Positions 5,575 through 12,656 of a stretch of DNA of 12,656 nt are shown in pieces; within the stretch, counting starts at the first letter, position 1; each line of letters opens with the position of its first letter. A model generated the notes under the pieces. It was not told the origin of the DNA, did not search any database, and saw only the letters and a list, made by a program, of their open reading frames with translations. Made by a program: the position numbers and the translations under genes. The DNA lies in contig JBEDUI010000107.1 of the NCBI GenBank assembly GCA_040414495.1, forward strand, positions 1 to 12,656, read 5' to 3'. The DNA comes from DATAVB01 sp040414495 (GTDB lineage: Bacteria > Actinomycetota > Actinomycetes > Mycobacteriales > QHCD01).

Positions 5575-7340
5575 TGAGGACCGTTCGCGCGCTGTGGCTG
5601 GTCATCGTCACTACTGTTCGGGTTGCTCCGCTGCAGAGCCTGTTATGTCTGGCCGAGACGGCGGGCAGCGCATTGCGCGCGCTGAACCCCTTGTTCTATG
5701 GGCTCTTCGCGGTCGGTGCCGTACATCACGATGCGACTCAACTGCTGGTCGCCGTAATCGGCCTGATCGGTACGACCGCTATTCAGATGGCGCTGTCCGT
5801 ACTCGGGAATAACGCCAGACTCCGGCAAATGAACACGATCGGCTTTGTTTTCTCGCACCGGATCGCGACGATCATGGGTTCGATCGAAACCCTGGATCAC
5901 CAGGAATCCCCGGAGCTGCTGGACAAGCTGCAGATGTTCCGGGACTACTCCGGCGCAATAGGTGGTGGATTGAACGCGCTGCTGGGGCTGCTCAATACCT
6001 GCGCGTGGGCGGCAACCTCGCTCGCCGTCGCGCTCACCGCGGATTGGCGGCTGATCATCCTTGTCGTGCTCGGTATTCCGCGGATCCTGCTGACCGGTCG
6101 AACGGTAGGTTGGGACAAGGAGGTCGAGGAGCAGGGGAGCCCGCACAGCCGGCGCGTCAACGAGCTCGTCGACATGAGTCGCGGGCTCGATGCCGGCGCG
6201 GAGATCCGGGTATTCGGGTTGCAGCAGGAATTACGGAGAATCATTCGCGAATCGACATGGCGCTGGCAGCTTCCGACCATCCGGTACGCGCGCAACTACA
6301 TGCTGCTGGATCTGATCAACGGGCTGGTGTATTTCGGCGCCGCGGTCGGAATTCTCGGCTGGATGCTCGAGGACGCCATTCATGGCCGGATCGGTGTGCA
6401 GACGTTCACAATCGCGATTACCGCGCTCGCCACGTTGCAGAGCGTCAGCGGCAATATCGTCGGCGCGGTGAAATGGGCCGGGGATGCCGTTCGCAGCGCG
6501 ACCCGGTTCGTATGGCTGCAGGATTACGCCGAGGACGTGCACCGCCGCTATTCCGGAGTACATCAGCCGCCCGCGATCCTTCGGCAAGGAATTCGGTTGG
6601 AGAATGTCAGCTATCGCTACAATGACGCCGATTCCGACGCGATCAGCGGCGTCACACTCGACCTCCCGGCCGGGACCGTTGTCGCGTTCGTCGGTGAAAA
6701 TGGCGCCGGAAAGTCCACGCTGGTGAAATTACTGACCGGAATGTACGCGCCGACCTCCGGCCGAATTCTCATCGACGGTGTCGACCTGGCCGAAATCGAC
6801 CTGACTGAATGGCGAACCCGGTGCTCGGGTGCATTCCAGGATCACGCCAATTTCGAATTCACCGCGGGCGAATCTGTGGGCGTGGGGGAACTCCAGCGGA
6901 TCGACAGCGAGCCGGACGTGCTCCGGGCGTTGCATGCCGGCGCGAGCGATGATGTCCTGGACTCGCTGCCGGACGGGCTTGCGACGCAGTTGGGTACCCG
7001 ATGGCCCGATGGCGTCGAATTGTCCGGTGGTCAATGGCAGCGGCTCGCGATCGCGCGCGGGATGATGCGTGCCGCGCCGCTCATTCTCGCGCTCGACGAG
7101 CCGACCTCCGCGCTCGATGCGACAACAGAGCACGCGCTGTTCGAGCGCTACGCGGCGGCAGCCCACGACGCCGCGGTCACATTGCTGATCACACACCGCT
7201 TTTCCACCGTGGCCGCTGCGGACCTCGTCGTCGTGCTCGAGCAGGGCCGCATCACTGAGATCGGCCCGCACAAGATCCTCATAGCCAAAGGCGGAACCTA
7301 CGCGGAACTCTACAAACTCCACGCTCGTGGATACTCCTGA
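5574..7340 (+). CDS. ABC exporter half-transporter, second subunit
   Basis: A 588-residue partner of the preceding gene with the same layout. Hydrophobic membrane segments lie near residues 8-28, 40-80 (two), 134-172 (two), 245-265 and 278-298. The ATPase part has Walker A GENGAGKST (374-382), Q-loop AFQD (420-423), signature ELSGGQWQR (482-490), Walker B LILALDEP (503-510) and H-loop ITHR (539-542). ATG 5574 shares one base with the upstream TGA (5572-5574), and GGGGGAG (5562-5568) is well spaced for it; a GTG at 5571 in the same frame is too close to that site. The overlap implies translational coupling. Both ATP sites look competent from the motifs, so unlike many heterodimeric exporters there is no clear degenerate site. 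It ends 27 bp before the stop of the convergent reductase gene, with no obvious terminator in that gap. The transported substrate is unknown. Confidence 0.93.
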   Translation: MRTVRALWLVIVTTVRVAPLQSLLCLAETAGSALRALNPLFYGLFAVGAVHHDATQLLVAVIGLIGTTAIQMALSVLGNNARLRQMNTIGFVFSHRIATIMGSIETLDHQESPELLDKLQMFRDYSGAIGGGLNALLGLLNTCAWAATSLAVALTADWRLIILVVLGIPRILLTGRTVGWDKEVEEQGSPHSRRVNELVDMSRGLDAGAEIRVFGLQQELRRIIRESTWRWQLPTIRYARNYMLLDLINGLVYFGAAVGILGWMLEDAIHGRIGVQTFTIAITALATLQSVSGNIVGAVKWAGDAVRSATRFVWLQDYAEDVHRRYSGVHQPPAILRQGIRLENVSYRYNDADSDAISGVTLDLPAGTVVAFVGENGAGKSTLVKLLTGMYAPTSGRILIDGVDLAEIDLTEWRTRCSGAFQDHANFEFTAGESVGVGELQRIDSEPDVLRALHAGASDDVLDSLPDGLATQLGTRWPDGVELSGGQWQRLAIARGMMRAAPLILALDEPTSALDATTEHALFERYAAAAHDAAVTLLITHRFSTVAAADLVVVLEQGRITEIGPHKILIAKGGTYAELYKLHARGYS

Positions 7341-7367
7341 GCAGCACCGCAGCGTCCGCCCTGTTAT

Positions 7368-8327
7368 CTAAAGGTCCAGGACGAGCCGCGGTGTTTTGGA
7401 TCGGCCAACGCAAATCATCATCGTTTCGTTGGATTCGCGCTCGCTCTCGGTGAGGAAGTCATCGTGATGCTCGGGCACGCCGTCCAGGACGGTGGTCTCA
7501 CACGTCCCGCAATAGCCGTCCTGGCAGGAGTAAGCGACGTCGGGCAGAACCTCGCGTACGGCACCGAGAATCGACTGTCCGGATGAGACAGTGAGAACGT
7601 GGCCGGTTCGATGTAACTCGACCTCGAAACTAGATGGTGAGCGATCGACCGGGCGCACTCGCTCGGACGGTGCCGTGAAGTGTTCCGTGTGCAGGTTGCG
7701 GTCCAACGAAAGTGCGGCGCAGCTTGCCTCGCAGTGAGTGATCATGCCTGGTGGGCCGCAGCAGTAGATTGCCGTTTCGGGTGTGGCCACCCCGAGAATG
7801 GATGGCAGATCAAGCAGCCCGTACTCGGATTCATCGACGATGTGCACTGCGCCGTCGAGAGCCTTCAGTTCGTCGACAAACGCCATCGACTGATGCGACC
7901 GGCCGCCGTAGAACAGCTGCCAGGGTTTGCCGGCTGCGGCAAGTTCGCGGGCCATGGCGAGAATCGGCGTCACCCCTATCCCACCCGCCAATAGGAGATA
8001 ATTGTCCGCGTCCACGAGCGGGAATTGATTGCGCGGCCCACGAATCGACAGCGTGTCACCGGGCCTGAGCTTGTCATGAACCTCAGCCGAACCGCCCCGT
8101 CCGTTTGCCTCGCGCAGGACCGCGACCCGATAGGTGTCGTCGTCGATCGGACCGCACAGCGAATACTGACGAATGGCGCCCGACGGAAGCCGGATATCGA
8201 TGTGTGCCCCGGGCTGCCAATCCGGAAGCGCTAAGCCATTTGCCGCGGCGATGTGCAACGAGACGACCTCCGCTGCTTCTTGCCTACGTTGCGTGACGAC
8301 CACGTCGTAGAACCCATCGGCGGTCAC
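7368..8327 (-). CDS. PDR/VanB-type oxidoreductase (FMN/NAD domain plus C-terminal 2Fe-2S ferredoxin)
   Basis: A 319-residue cytoplasmic electron-transfer protein that passes electrons from NAD(P)H through flavin and a 2Fe-2S cluster, typically to a Rieske-type oxygenase (phthalate dioxygenase reductase, VanB). The flavin part has RQYSLCGP (residues 53-60). The nucleotide part has LLLAGGIGVTPILAMA (111-126) and YCCGPPGM (188-195). The ferredoxin domain at the C-terminus has Cys268, Cys273, Cys276 and Cys306, a perfect C-x4-C-x2-C-x29-C plant-type pattern. This domain order and length are those of the phthalate dioxygenase reductase family. The start is GTG 8327, with GGGAG 7 nt upstream on the minus strand. 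Its own promoter and an operator-like repeat lie upstream. No oxygenase subunit is present in the window, so the partner must lie elsewhere. It diverges from the peptide importer operon. Confidence 0.93.
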   Translation of the reverse strand: MTADGFYDVVVTQRRQEAAEVVSLHIAAANGLALPDWQPGAHIDIRLPSGAIRQYSLCGPIDDDTYRVAVLREANGRGGSAEVHDKLRPGDTLSIRGPRNQFPLVDADNYLLLAGGIGVTPILAMARELAAAGKPWQLFYGGRSHQSMAFVDELKALDGAVHIVDESEYGLLDLPSILGVATPETAIYCCGPPGMITHCEASCAALSLDRNLHTEHFTAPSERVRPVDRSPSSFEVELHRTGHVLTVSSGQSILGAVREVLPDVAYSCQDGYCGTCETTVLDGVPEHHDDFLTESERESNETMMICVGRSKTPRLVLDL

Positions 8328-8354
8328 TGCACTGCTCCCAATTGGCTATAGCAT

Positions 8355-8373
8355 TGCTGGATGACATTCAGCA
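8355..8373. promoter_or_regulatory. Inverted repeat in the reductase leader, candidate operator
   Basis: TGCTGGATGACATTCAGCA pairs 8 of 9 positions about a central A (8364); only one G/T pair mismatches. Relative to the predicted reductase start of transcription (near 8383), it covers about +10 to +28, and it ends 27 bp before the start codon. This is a common place for a repressor, for example of the GntR type, though no regulator gene lies in the window. It could also fold as an RNA hairpin. Confidence 0.45.
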
Positions 8374-8383
8374 TCGGTGTATG

Positions 8384-8392
8384 GCAGCTACA
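8384..8392 (-). repeat. 9-bp site TGTAGCTGC, copy facing the reductase
   Basis: This site reads TGTAGCTGC towards the reductase and ends exactly 56 nt before its start codon. It overlaps the end of the predicted -10 and the transcription start. The same nine bases face the importer operon at 8652-8660, also exactly 56 nt before that start codon. Confidence 0.5.
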
Positions 8393-8418
8393 ATAGGATG
8401 GATAAGCGGCGGCGTCAA
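8390..8418 (-). promoter_or_regulatory. Sigma70-type promoter of the reductase gene
   Basis: On the minus strand, TTGACG (8418-8413) and TATTGT (8395-8390) are separated by exactly 17 bp. Transcription should begin near 8383, giving a leader of about 55 nt before GTG 8327. Confidence 0.6.
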
Positions 8419-8600
8419 CAAGCGCTCATTTGGCGGCAACTTTTCCAGTATTCGGAATTCTCGGCCGTAACAGCACGGCGGATAGGGCAGAAACCGTGAC
8501 TGAAGTGGCTCTGAGAACTGGCCGAACAGTGCGCCGCTTTCGGCCAACGGCGAGCGGCTTTCCCGAGATTTGCTCGCTTTGGGTGGCGTGCGGAACCCGC

Positions 8601-8629
8601 TTGACCGCCTCTGAGACCGCTGTTATATT
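8601..8629 (+). promoter_or_regulatory. Sigma70-type promoter of the peptide importer operon
   Basis: TTGACC (8601-8606) and TATATT (8624-8629) are 17 bp apart, close to the housekeeping consensus. Transcription should begin near 8636, with a leader of about 80 nt. A short GCTG-N8-CAGC repeat (8619-8634) overlaps the -10. Confidence 0.7.
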
Positions 8630-8651
8630 GCAGCAACGATTTCCGTATGGC

Positions 8652-8660
8652 TGTAGCTGC
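8652..8660 (+). repeat. 9-bp site TGTAGCTGC, copy facing the importer operon
   Basis: This is the partner of the site at 8384-8392, in mirror orientation and at the same 56-nt distance from the start codon of its gene. Here it lies in the predicted leader RNA, not in the promoter. Confidence 0.5.
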
Positions 8661-8682
8661 ACGCCTGGGGTAAGCGGCTGGC

Positions 8683-8699
8683 TGCGGATGCCGTCCGCA
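8683..8699 (+). promoter_or_regulatory. Leader hairpin next to the ribosome binding site
   Basis: TGCGGA-TGCCG-TCCGCA forms a 6-bp stem with a 5-nt loop. It ends 3 nt before GAAAGGA (8703-8709), the ribosome binding site of the lipoprotein gene. It may stabilise the 5' end of the transcript or tune translation; it does not cover the binding site. Confidence 0.4.
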
Positions 8700-8716
8700 T
8701 TTGAAAGGACGTTCAG

Positions 8717-10297
8717 ATGAAGGACAAACCGTTTACGCGTCAGGTGTATCGCCTGGCGGGTGCGACGGCCTCGATCGCTTTGTTGAGCGGCGTGGTTGTG
8801 GCGTGCAGCGGCGGGTCGGGCCAGACCGCATCTACCTCAGGCGGTACAGATCCCACGAGCCTGACCATTGCCGAGCCTGGCTCGCCCACAACGATGAATC
8901 CGGAAAAGCTTGATAACGGCGGCGGCGACACGGACTTCGCTTCGCTCGCCTATGACCCGCTCATTCGCTACACGCCGCAGGGCAAATGGGTGCCGGACCT
9001 TGCGACGTCGTGGAAGGCCAGCGACGGGAATAAGACCTTCACAGTGCAAATCCGGCCGAATGTACAGTTCAGCGATGGCGCAACGATGACGTCGCAAGAT
9101 GTCGCCGACACCATCAAAGCTGAGATGAACTCGGGCACCACGTGTGCAACGTATATCGGCGCGATGACGTCGGTTGAGGCGAGCGATTCGCACACTGTGG
9201 TCATGAAGTTCTCCTCACCGGTGGCGGACCTGCCGGCCTCGTTCGACCAGAACGGGATGTGCGGCGACATCGTTGGTAAGAAGACGACCGGCACCACAAC
9301 CGATGGCACTGGGCCGTACATGCTGGATGCCTCGCGGACGGTCACGGGAAGTACATACGTCTACGTGCAAAATCCGCATTACTGGAACAAGACGCTCAAG
9401 CGTTATAAGACTGTGACGCTGAAAGTCATTGCCAACGCCAACGCCGCGTTCAATGCGCTCCGGGACGGCCAGGTCGACCTGGTTACCGGCGATTCGACCG
9501 AGGTGTCCGCGGCAAAGTCCGCCGGTATGGACGTGCACGCGGTGGCATCCACCTGGCAGGCATTGTGGCTGACCGATTTCGGCGGCAAACTGGTCAAGCC
9601 GTTGGCTAATCAAAAGGTCCGGCAGGCGATCGCATATGCGATCGACCGACCCACCATCGCCAAGGCCCTGTTCAACGACTATGCGACGGCAAACGACGAA
9701 ACGCAGATCAAGGGCTATCAGGGCTACGCGCCGGGATACGAAAAGTACTACAACTACAATCCTGGTAAGGCGAAGAAGCTCCTCGCTGAGGCGGGTTATG
9801 CCAATGGCTTCACCCTGCCGATGATCGCCAGTCGGGATATGGGTTTCGACCCGGTGGTTCAGGCTATTGCCAGCCAGCTCGAAAAGGTCAAAATCAAGGT
9901 CAAGATCAAGGAAGATCCAACGCACAACGAGGCTGTCGTCGACTTGTTCAACGGCAAGTATCCCTCATTCGTGTGGGGCTACGGCGCGCAGCCGATGCCG
10001 CAGATGGCGACCGCGGTCTTCGGCCCGAAGGCATTGTTCAATCCGTTCCACAATCCGCAGCCGTACGTCACCGCGAAGATCAACAAGGCCAATAGTCTCA
10101 ATGGCGCCGCCGCCGAGAAGTTGTATCAGGATGTAGAGATCTACAGCCTGAAGCAGGCCTGGACGATCGGCCTGTTCGATGTGGACGCGATCACGTTTGT
10201 TCGACCCGGAAAGATCGGGAACCTGCAGCTTGGCCCGAAGTATCCGGGCGGTCAGTTGGGTTTGGAAGTCGGGTACTACTCGCCGCCGGCGCAGTGA
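8717..10297 (+). CDS. Peptide-type ABC transporter substrate-binding lipoprotein (SBP_bac_5 family)
   Basis: A 526-residue extracellular lipoprotein that captures the solute for the importer encoded next. A basic N-terminus and hydrophobic stretch lead to the lipobox VVAC, so Cys30 is the lipid-modified residue, followed by a Ser/Gly/Thr-rich tether. Family 5 blocks are present: FTVQIRPNVQFSDGATMTSQ (residues 108-127), GTGPYML (197-203), NPHYWN (219-224), QKVRQAIAYAIDR (299-311) and YNPGKAKKLLAEAGYANGF (347-365). Length is typical. Cys143 and Cys182 in the mature part could form a disulfide. ATG 8717 has GAAAGGA 7 nt upstream. The gene leads an operon, with 40 nt to the permease gene. The family binds peptides, nickel, opines or sugars; the sequence does not tell which, and 'peptide' is the default reading. 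Confidence 0.95.
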   Translation: MKDKPFTRQVYRLAGATASIALLSGVVVACSGGSGQTASTSGGTDPTSLTIAEPGSPTTMNPEKLDNGGGDTDFASLAYDPLIRYTPQGKWVPDLATSWKASDGNKTFTVQIRPNVQFSDGATMTSQDVADTIKAEMNSGTTCATYIGAMTSVEASDSHTVVMKFSSPVADLPASFDQNGMCGDIVGKKTTGTTTDGTGPYMLDASRTVTGSTYVYVQNPHYWNKTLKRYKTVTLKVIANANAAFNALRDGQVDLVTGDSTEVSAAKSAGMDVHAVASTWQALWLTDFGGKLVKPLANQKVRQAIAYAIDRPTIAKALFNDYATANDETQIKGYQGYAPGYEKYYNYNPGKAKKLLAEAGYANGFTLPMIASRDMGFDPVVQAIASQLEKVKIKVKIKEDPTHNEAVVDLFNGKYPSFVWGYGAQPMPQMATAVFGPKALFNPFHNPQPYVTAKINKANSLNGAAAEKLYQDVEIYSLKQAWTIGLFDVDAITFVRPGKIGNLQLGPKYPGGQLGLEVGYYSPPAQ

Positions 10298-10337
10298 TCG
10301 AGACGAATATCGGCAGTAGCGAGAGGAGTGTGATGCC

Positions 10338-11279
10338 ATGATCGTGCTCATTCGACGTCGGGTCGTGCAGGCTATCCCCTTGCTACTGCTGATATCGTCC
10401 CTGACCTTCGTACTCGTATCGTTGATCCCAGGCAGCGTCGCCGCCGCGCTCTACGGATTGTCCGCAACTCCTGAGCAGCAGGCGGAGATCAGCAAGAAAC
10501 TGGGCCTGGCCAATCCGCTGTATGTGCAGTACTGGGATTGGCTCAAAGATGCGGTGCACGCCAATCTTGGCAATTCGCTGCTGAACCAGCAGCCGGTGAT
10601 TTCGCTGCTGAACCAGCGGGTTGGCGTCACGTTGACTCTGACCATCGCGACGATAATCGTGGTGACAATCGTCGGCGTAGGTCTCGGTATCTACACCAGC
10701 CTCCGGCCGGGAATCCTTGCGCGCATCATCGACCGCGTCTCATGGCTGGGACATTCGATCCCTAATTTCTGGCTGGGACTTGTCCTGGTGACCGTGTTTT
10801 CACTGACGCTGCGGTGGCTGCCGTCCGAGGGATACGTCCCGTTCGCGGTGTCACCGGCACGGTGGCTGGAGTCTTTGATTCTGCCGGTTATTGCGTTGGC
10901 AATCACGCCGCTGGCCGTCGTGATACGACAGACGCGCACCGCGCTGGTGCGTGAGTTGAGCAGCGATTATGTGCGCACGTTGCGGGCCGCGGGAGTCAGC
11001 GAGCTATCGCTGGTTCTCCGGCACGCCTTGAAGAACGCCGCCGTGCCGGTGGTTACGGTGCTCGGTTTGGACTTTATCGCCCTGCTCGGTGGCACGGTCG
11101 TGGTCGAAACCGTATTCGTCCTGCCGGGTATTGGCAGTCTGGCTGCCTCGTCCGTGCCGACCCATGACCTGCCGGTCATCGAAGGCATTGTCGTCTATTA
11201 CACGTTCATTGTCATCGTAGTCAACCTGGTACTCGATATTTTGTACGGTTGGCTGGACCCGAAGGTGCGGATCTCATGA
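10338..11279 (+). CDS. DppB-type ABC importer permease
   Basis: A 313-residue inner-membrane permease of the dipeptide/oligopeptide/nickel class. Six hydrophobic segments lie near residues 12-31, 97-122, 138-160, 177-197, 237-262 and 283-304. DppB family marks are NLGNSLLNQQPV (76-87), the EAA loop YVRTLRAAGVSELSLVLRHA (211-230), VFVLPGIGSL (259-268) and the C-terminal YGWLDPKVR (303-311). Length is typical. ATG 10338 follows AGGAG (10324-10328) by 9 nt. Its TGA overlaps the ATG of the next gene (ATGA), so the two permease parts are translationally coupled and form the channel together. The loop after the first segment holds a 17-nt direct repeat, listed separately. Confidence 0.95.
   Translation: MIVLIRRRVVQAIPLLLLISSLTFVLVSLIPGSVAAALYGLSATPEQQAEISKKLGLANPLYVQYWDWLKDAVHANLGNSLLNQQPVISLLNQRVGVTLTLTIATIIVVTIVGVGLGIYTSLRPGILARIIDRVSWLGHSIPNFWLGLVLVTVFSLTLRWLPSEGYVPFAVSPARWLESLILPVIALAITPLAVVIRQTRTALVRELSSDYVRTLRAAGVSELSLVLRHALKNAAVPVVTVLGLDFIALLGGTVVVETVFVLPGIGSLAASSVPTHDLPVIEGIVVYYTFIVIVVNLVLDILYGWLDPKVRIS
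10574..10617 (+). repeat. 17-nt direct repeat inside the permease gene
   Basis: TTCGCTGCTGAACCAGC occurs at 10574-10590 and again at 10601-10617, 27 bp apart and in the same reading frame, encoding SLLNQ twice. The surrounding protein still fits the DppB family pattern without extra length, so this is not a recent insertion. Confidence 0.85.
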
Positions 11280-12656
11280 GGAACGCCGCCCTCAACATTC
11301 GGCGGGAGCTTCTGCGGCGTCCGTTCGTTTGTGTCGCGATTGCCTATCTCGTACTGCTGATACTCGCCTGCATATTCGCGTCGCAGGTCGCCCCGCACGG
11401 CCCTCAATTCCAGGATTTGAAGAGCGTCAACAAGCTTCCGAGCGGCTCTCATCTGCTGGGCACCGACAATCTTGGCCGGGATGTGCTCAGCCGGCTGCTG
11501 TTCGGTGGCCGGGTGACTCTCCTGCTTGCGGCGGAGGCGGTCGCGACATTCGTCGTTATCGGCGCGCCAATCGGTCTCATCGCCGGCTATTTCGGCGGCC
11601 GAACTGGTCGAATCATCATGTGGATCAGCGACCTGCTGCTGTCGTTGCCCGCGCTGATCATTCTCCTCGTCGTGGCCGCGGTATTTTCCAGCCGGCTGGC
11701 GTTGATGATCAGCCTCGGGGTAATGGCCTCGCCGGGACTTGTGCGGGTGACGCGGGCCGCGACGTTGTCCGTCCGAGCCCGGTTGTACGTCAAGGCGGCC
11801 GAAGTGGTGGGCCTGTCGCGGACCCGGGTGATCATCCGGCACGTGCTGCCCGCGGTCTTGGGGCCGGTCCTCGTGCAGATCACCGTATTCACGGCCGCTG
11901 CTGTCGTTATCGAAGCGGCAATGGGATATCTCGATCTCGACGTCAAACCCCCGGCGCCGAGCTGGGGCTCGATGATCGCGGACGCCGCGCAGATCATCAA
12001 TCAGAACGCGTGGTTGGTCGTCCCGTCGGGCTGCGCCATTGTACTGACCTGTGTGGCCCTGGGCGTTGTAGGTGACGCGATTCGAGAAATCTCCACGAAT
12101 CGTTCGACCGTGCGCGAGAGCGACGACATTCCAGCGGATTCAGGTACGGGAGTTTCGACCGAAGCCTATTCCGCAGCGCCCGTTCGCGACGCCGAGCTGC
12201 TGGAGCCGGCTCCTGACAGCGTGCTGCTGTCCGTTCGTGATCTCTCGGTGAGCCTATCCAAGGACGGCGGCGGCATCACGCTCGTCGATCACGTGAGTTT
12301 CGATGTCCGCCCCGGTGAATGTCTGGGAATTGTCGGCGAAAGCGGCTGCGGCAAGACGATGATGGCGTTGGCGATCCTGGGCCTGCTACCGCCCGGTGTC
12401 GCTGTCTCAGGCGGACTAATTCGATTCGACGGCAAAGATCTACGGACAGCGACGATGCAACAGCGTCGTGAGCTGCGTGGCCGCGAGATTGCGTTTATTT
12501 CCCAGGAACCGATGCTCGCTCTGGACCCAGGTGTGACCGTAGGCAGTCAGCTGCGCGAGGTCGTTCGACGCAATCAGGGTATCGGTCGTAAAGCTGGCGA
12601 TGAGCAGGTGCTTGCGCTGCTTGCCCAGGTGCAGCTGCCGAATCCGGAGCAGGTCA
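11276..12656 (+). CDS. DppC-DppD fusion: ABC importer permease joined to ATPase, 3' end outside the window
   Basis: One open frame runs from ATG 11276 to the window edge (460 codons) without a stop. Residues 1-270 are a DppC-type permease: first membrane segment near 17-36, LLGTDNLGRDVLSRLLFGG (60-78), the EAA loop YVKAAEVVGLSRTRVIIRHV (171-190), and GYLDLDVKPPAPSWGSMI (217-234). A polar, acidic linker follows at about 271-315. From about 316 a DppD-type ATPase begins, with Walker A GIVGESGCGKT (351-361) and Q-loop region FISQEPMLALDP (408-419). Signature and Walker B lie beyond the edge. I see no stop or second start with a ribosome binding site in the linker, so the two domains should be one polypeptide. 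Such fusions are known in actinobacterial peptide importers. This fixes permease and ATPase at equal ratio. The rest may hold a second ATPase domain or be followed by a DppF-like gene; this cannot be seen. Confidence 0.92.
   Translation, partial: MRNAALNIRRELLRRPFVCVAIAYLVLLILACIFASQVAPHGPQFQDLKSVNKLPSGSHLLGTDNLGRDVLSRLLFGGRVTLLLAAEAVATFVVIGAPIGLIAGYFGGRTGRIIMWISDLLLSLPALIILLVVAAVFSSRLALMISLGVMASPGLVRVTRAATLSVRARLYVKAAEVVGLSRTRVIIRHVLPAVLGPVLVQITVFTAAAVVIEAAMGYLDLDVKPPAPSWGSMIADAAQIINQNAWLVVPSGCAIVLTCVALGVVGDAIREISTNRSTVRESDDIPADSGTGVSTEAYSAAPVRDAELLEPAPDSVLLSVRDLSVSLSKDGGGITLVDHVSFDVRPGECLGIVGESGCGKTMMALAILGLLPPGVAVSGGLIRFDGKDLRTATMQQRRELRGREIAFISQEPMLALDPGVTVGSQLREVVRRNQGIGRKAGDEQVLALLAQVQLPNPEQV

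Larger units (their letters stand above)
8328..8716. other. Divergent control region between the reductase and the importer operon
   Basis: These 389 bp hold two promoters pointing outward (8390-8418 on minus, 8601-8629 on plus), an inverted repeat in the reductase leader (8355-8373), two copies of TGTAGCTGC pointing at the two genes, and a hairpin next to the importer ribosome binding site. The middle (8419-8600) has only short stems such as CGAGC/GCTCG (8551-8555 and 8572-8576). Open frames on either strand here lack ribosome binding sites and recognisable features, so I call no gene. Confidence 0.65.

Noticed and set aside
8430..8720. 96-codon plus-strand frame in the divergent control region
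   Set aside because: It lacks a ribosome binding site and recognisable features, and it runs through the importer promoter and leader.
10574..10617. 17-nt direct repeat as a sign of recent duplication in the permease
   Set aside because: The repeated SLLNQ segment lies in a conserved DppB region of normal length, so chance reuse of codons explains it better.

Overview
The window looks like chromosomal DNA of a GC-rich actinomycete. Third codon positions are mostly G or C, and GTG and TTG starts with purine-rich Shine-Dalgarno sites occur beside ATG. The gene set (an NADP-type glutamate dehydrogenase, a RibD-C/DHFR-like protein, a phthalate-dioxygenase-type reductase, and a peptide ABC importer with a permease-ATPase fusion) would suit a Nocardia/Rhodococcus-type member of Mycobacteriales. 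That placement is inference. I see no rRNA, tRNA, insertion sequence, phage gene or CRISPR array.

Layout. 1-243: no confident gene. 271-588 (-): a decayed HAD-family hydrolase, still recognisable but with internal stops, in-frame deletions and lost catalytic residues. 701-931 (+): small hypothetical protein. 964-1587 (-): RibD-C/DHFR-like protein. 1588-1972: divergent control region. 1973-3322 (+): glutamate dehydrogenase, gdhA. 3323-3735: a non-coding stretch holding a possible promoter, a 19-codon ORF with a strong ribosome binding site, and three hairpins. 3736-7340 (+): two translationally coupled ABC exporter half-transporters. 7368-8327 (-): FMN/2Fe-2S reductase, convergent with the exporters. 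8328-8716: divergent control region with two good sigma70-like promoters, an operator-like inverted repeat and a pair of symmetric 9-bp sites. 8717-12656 (+): peptide-type ABC importer operon (lipoprotein, DppB-like permease, then a DppC-DppD fusion cut off by the window edge).

How the parts may work together. The exporter pair probably forms a heterodimer, and its leader region looks like an attenuator or a tiny peptide gene. The reductase and the importer operon are transcribed apart from one another and may share control. The reductase has no oxygenase partner inside the window. The importer should bind a peptide-like or other small solute outside the membrane and bring it in using ATP. 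GdhA assimilates ammonium and is probably a stand-alone unit.

The strongest leads for follow-up are the leader ORF with mutually exclusive hairpins at 3541-3710, the reductive decay of the HAD gene, the symmetric divergent promoter region at 8328-8716, and the permease-ATPase fusion.
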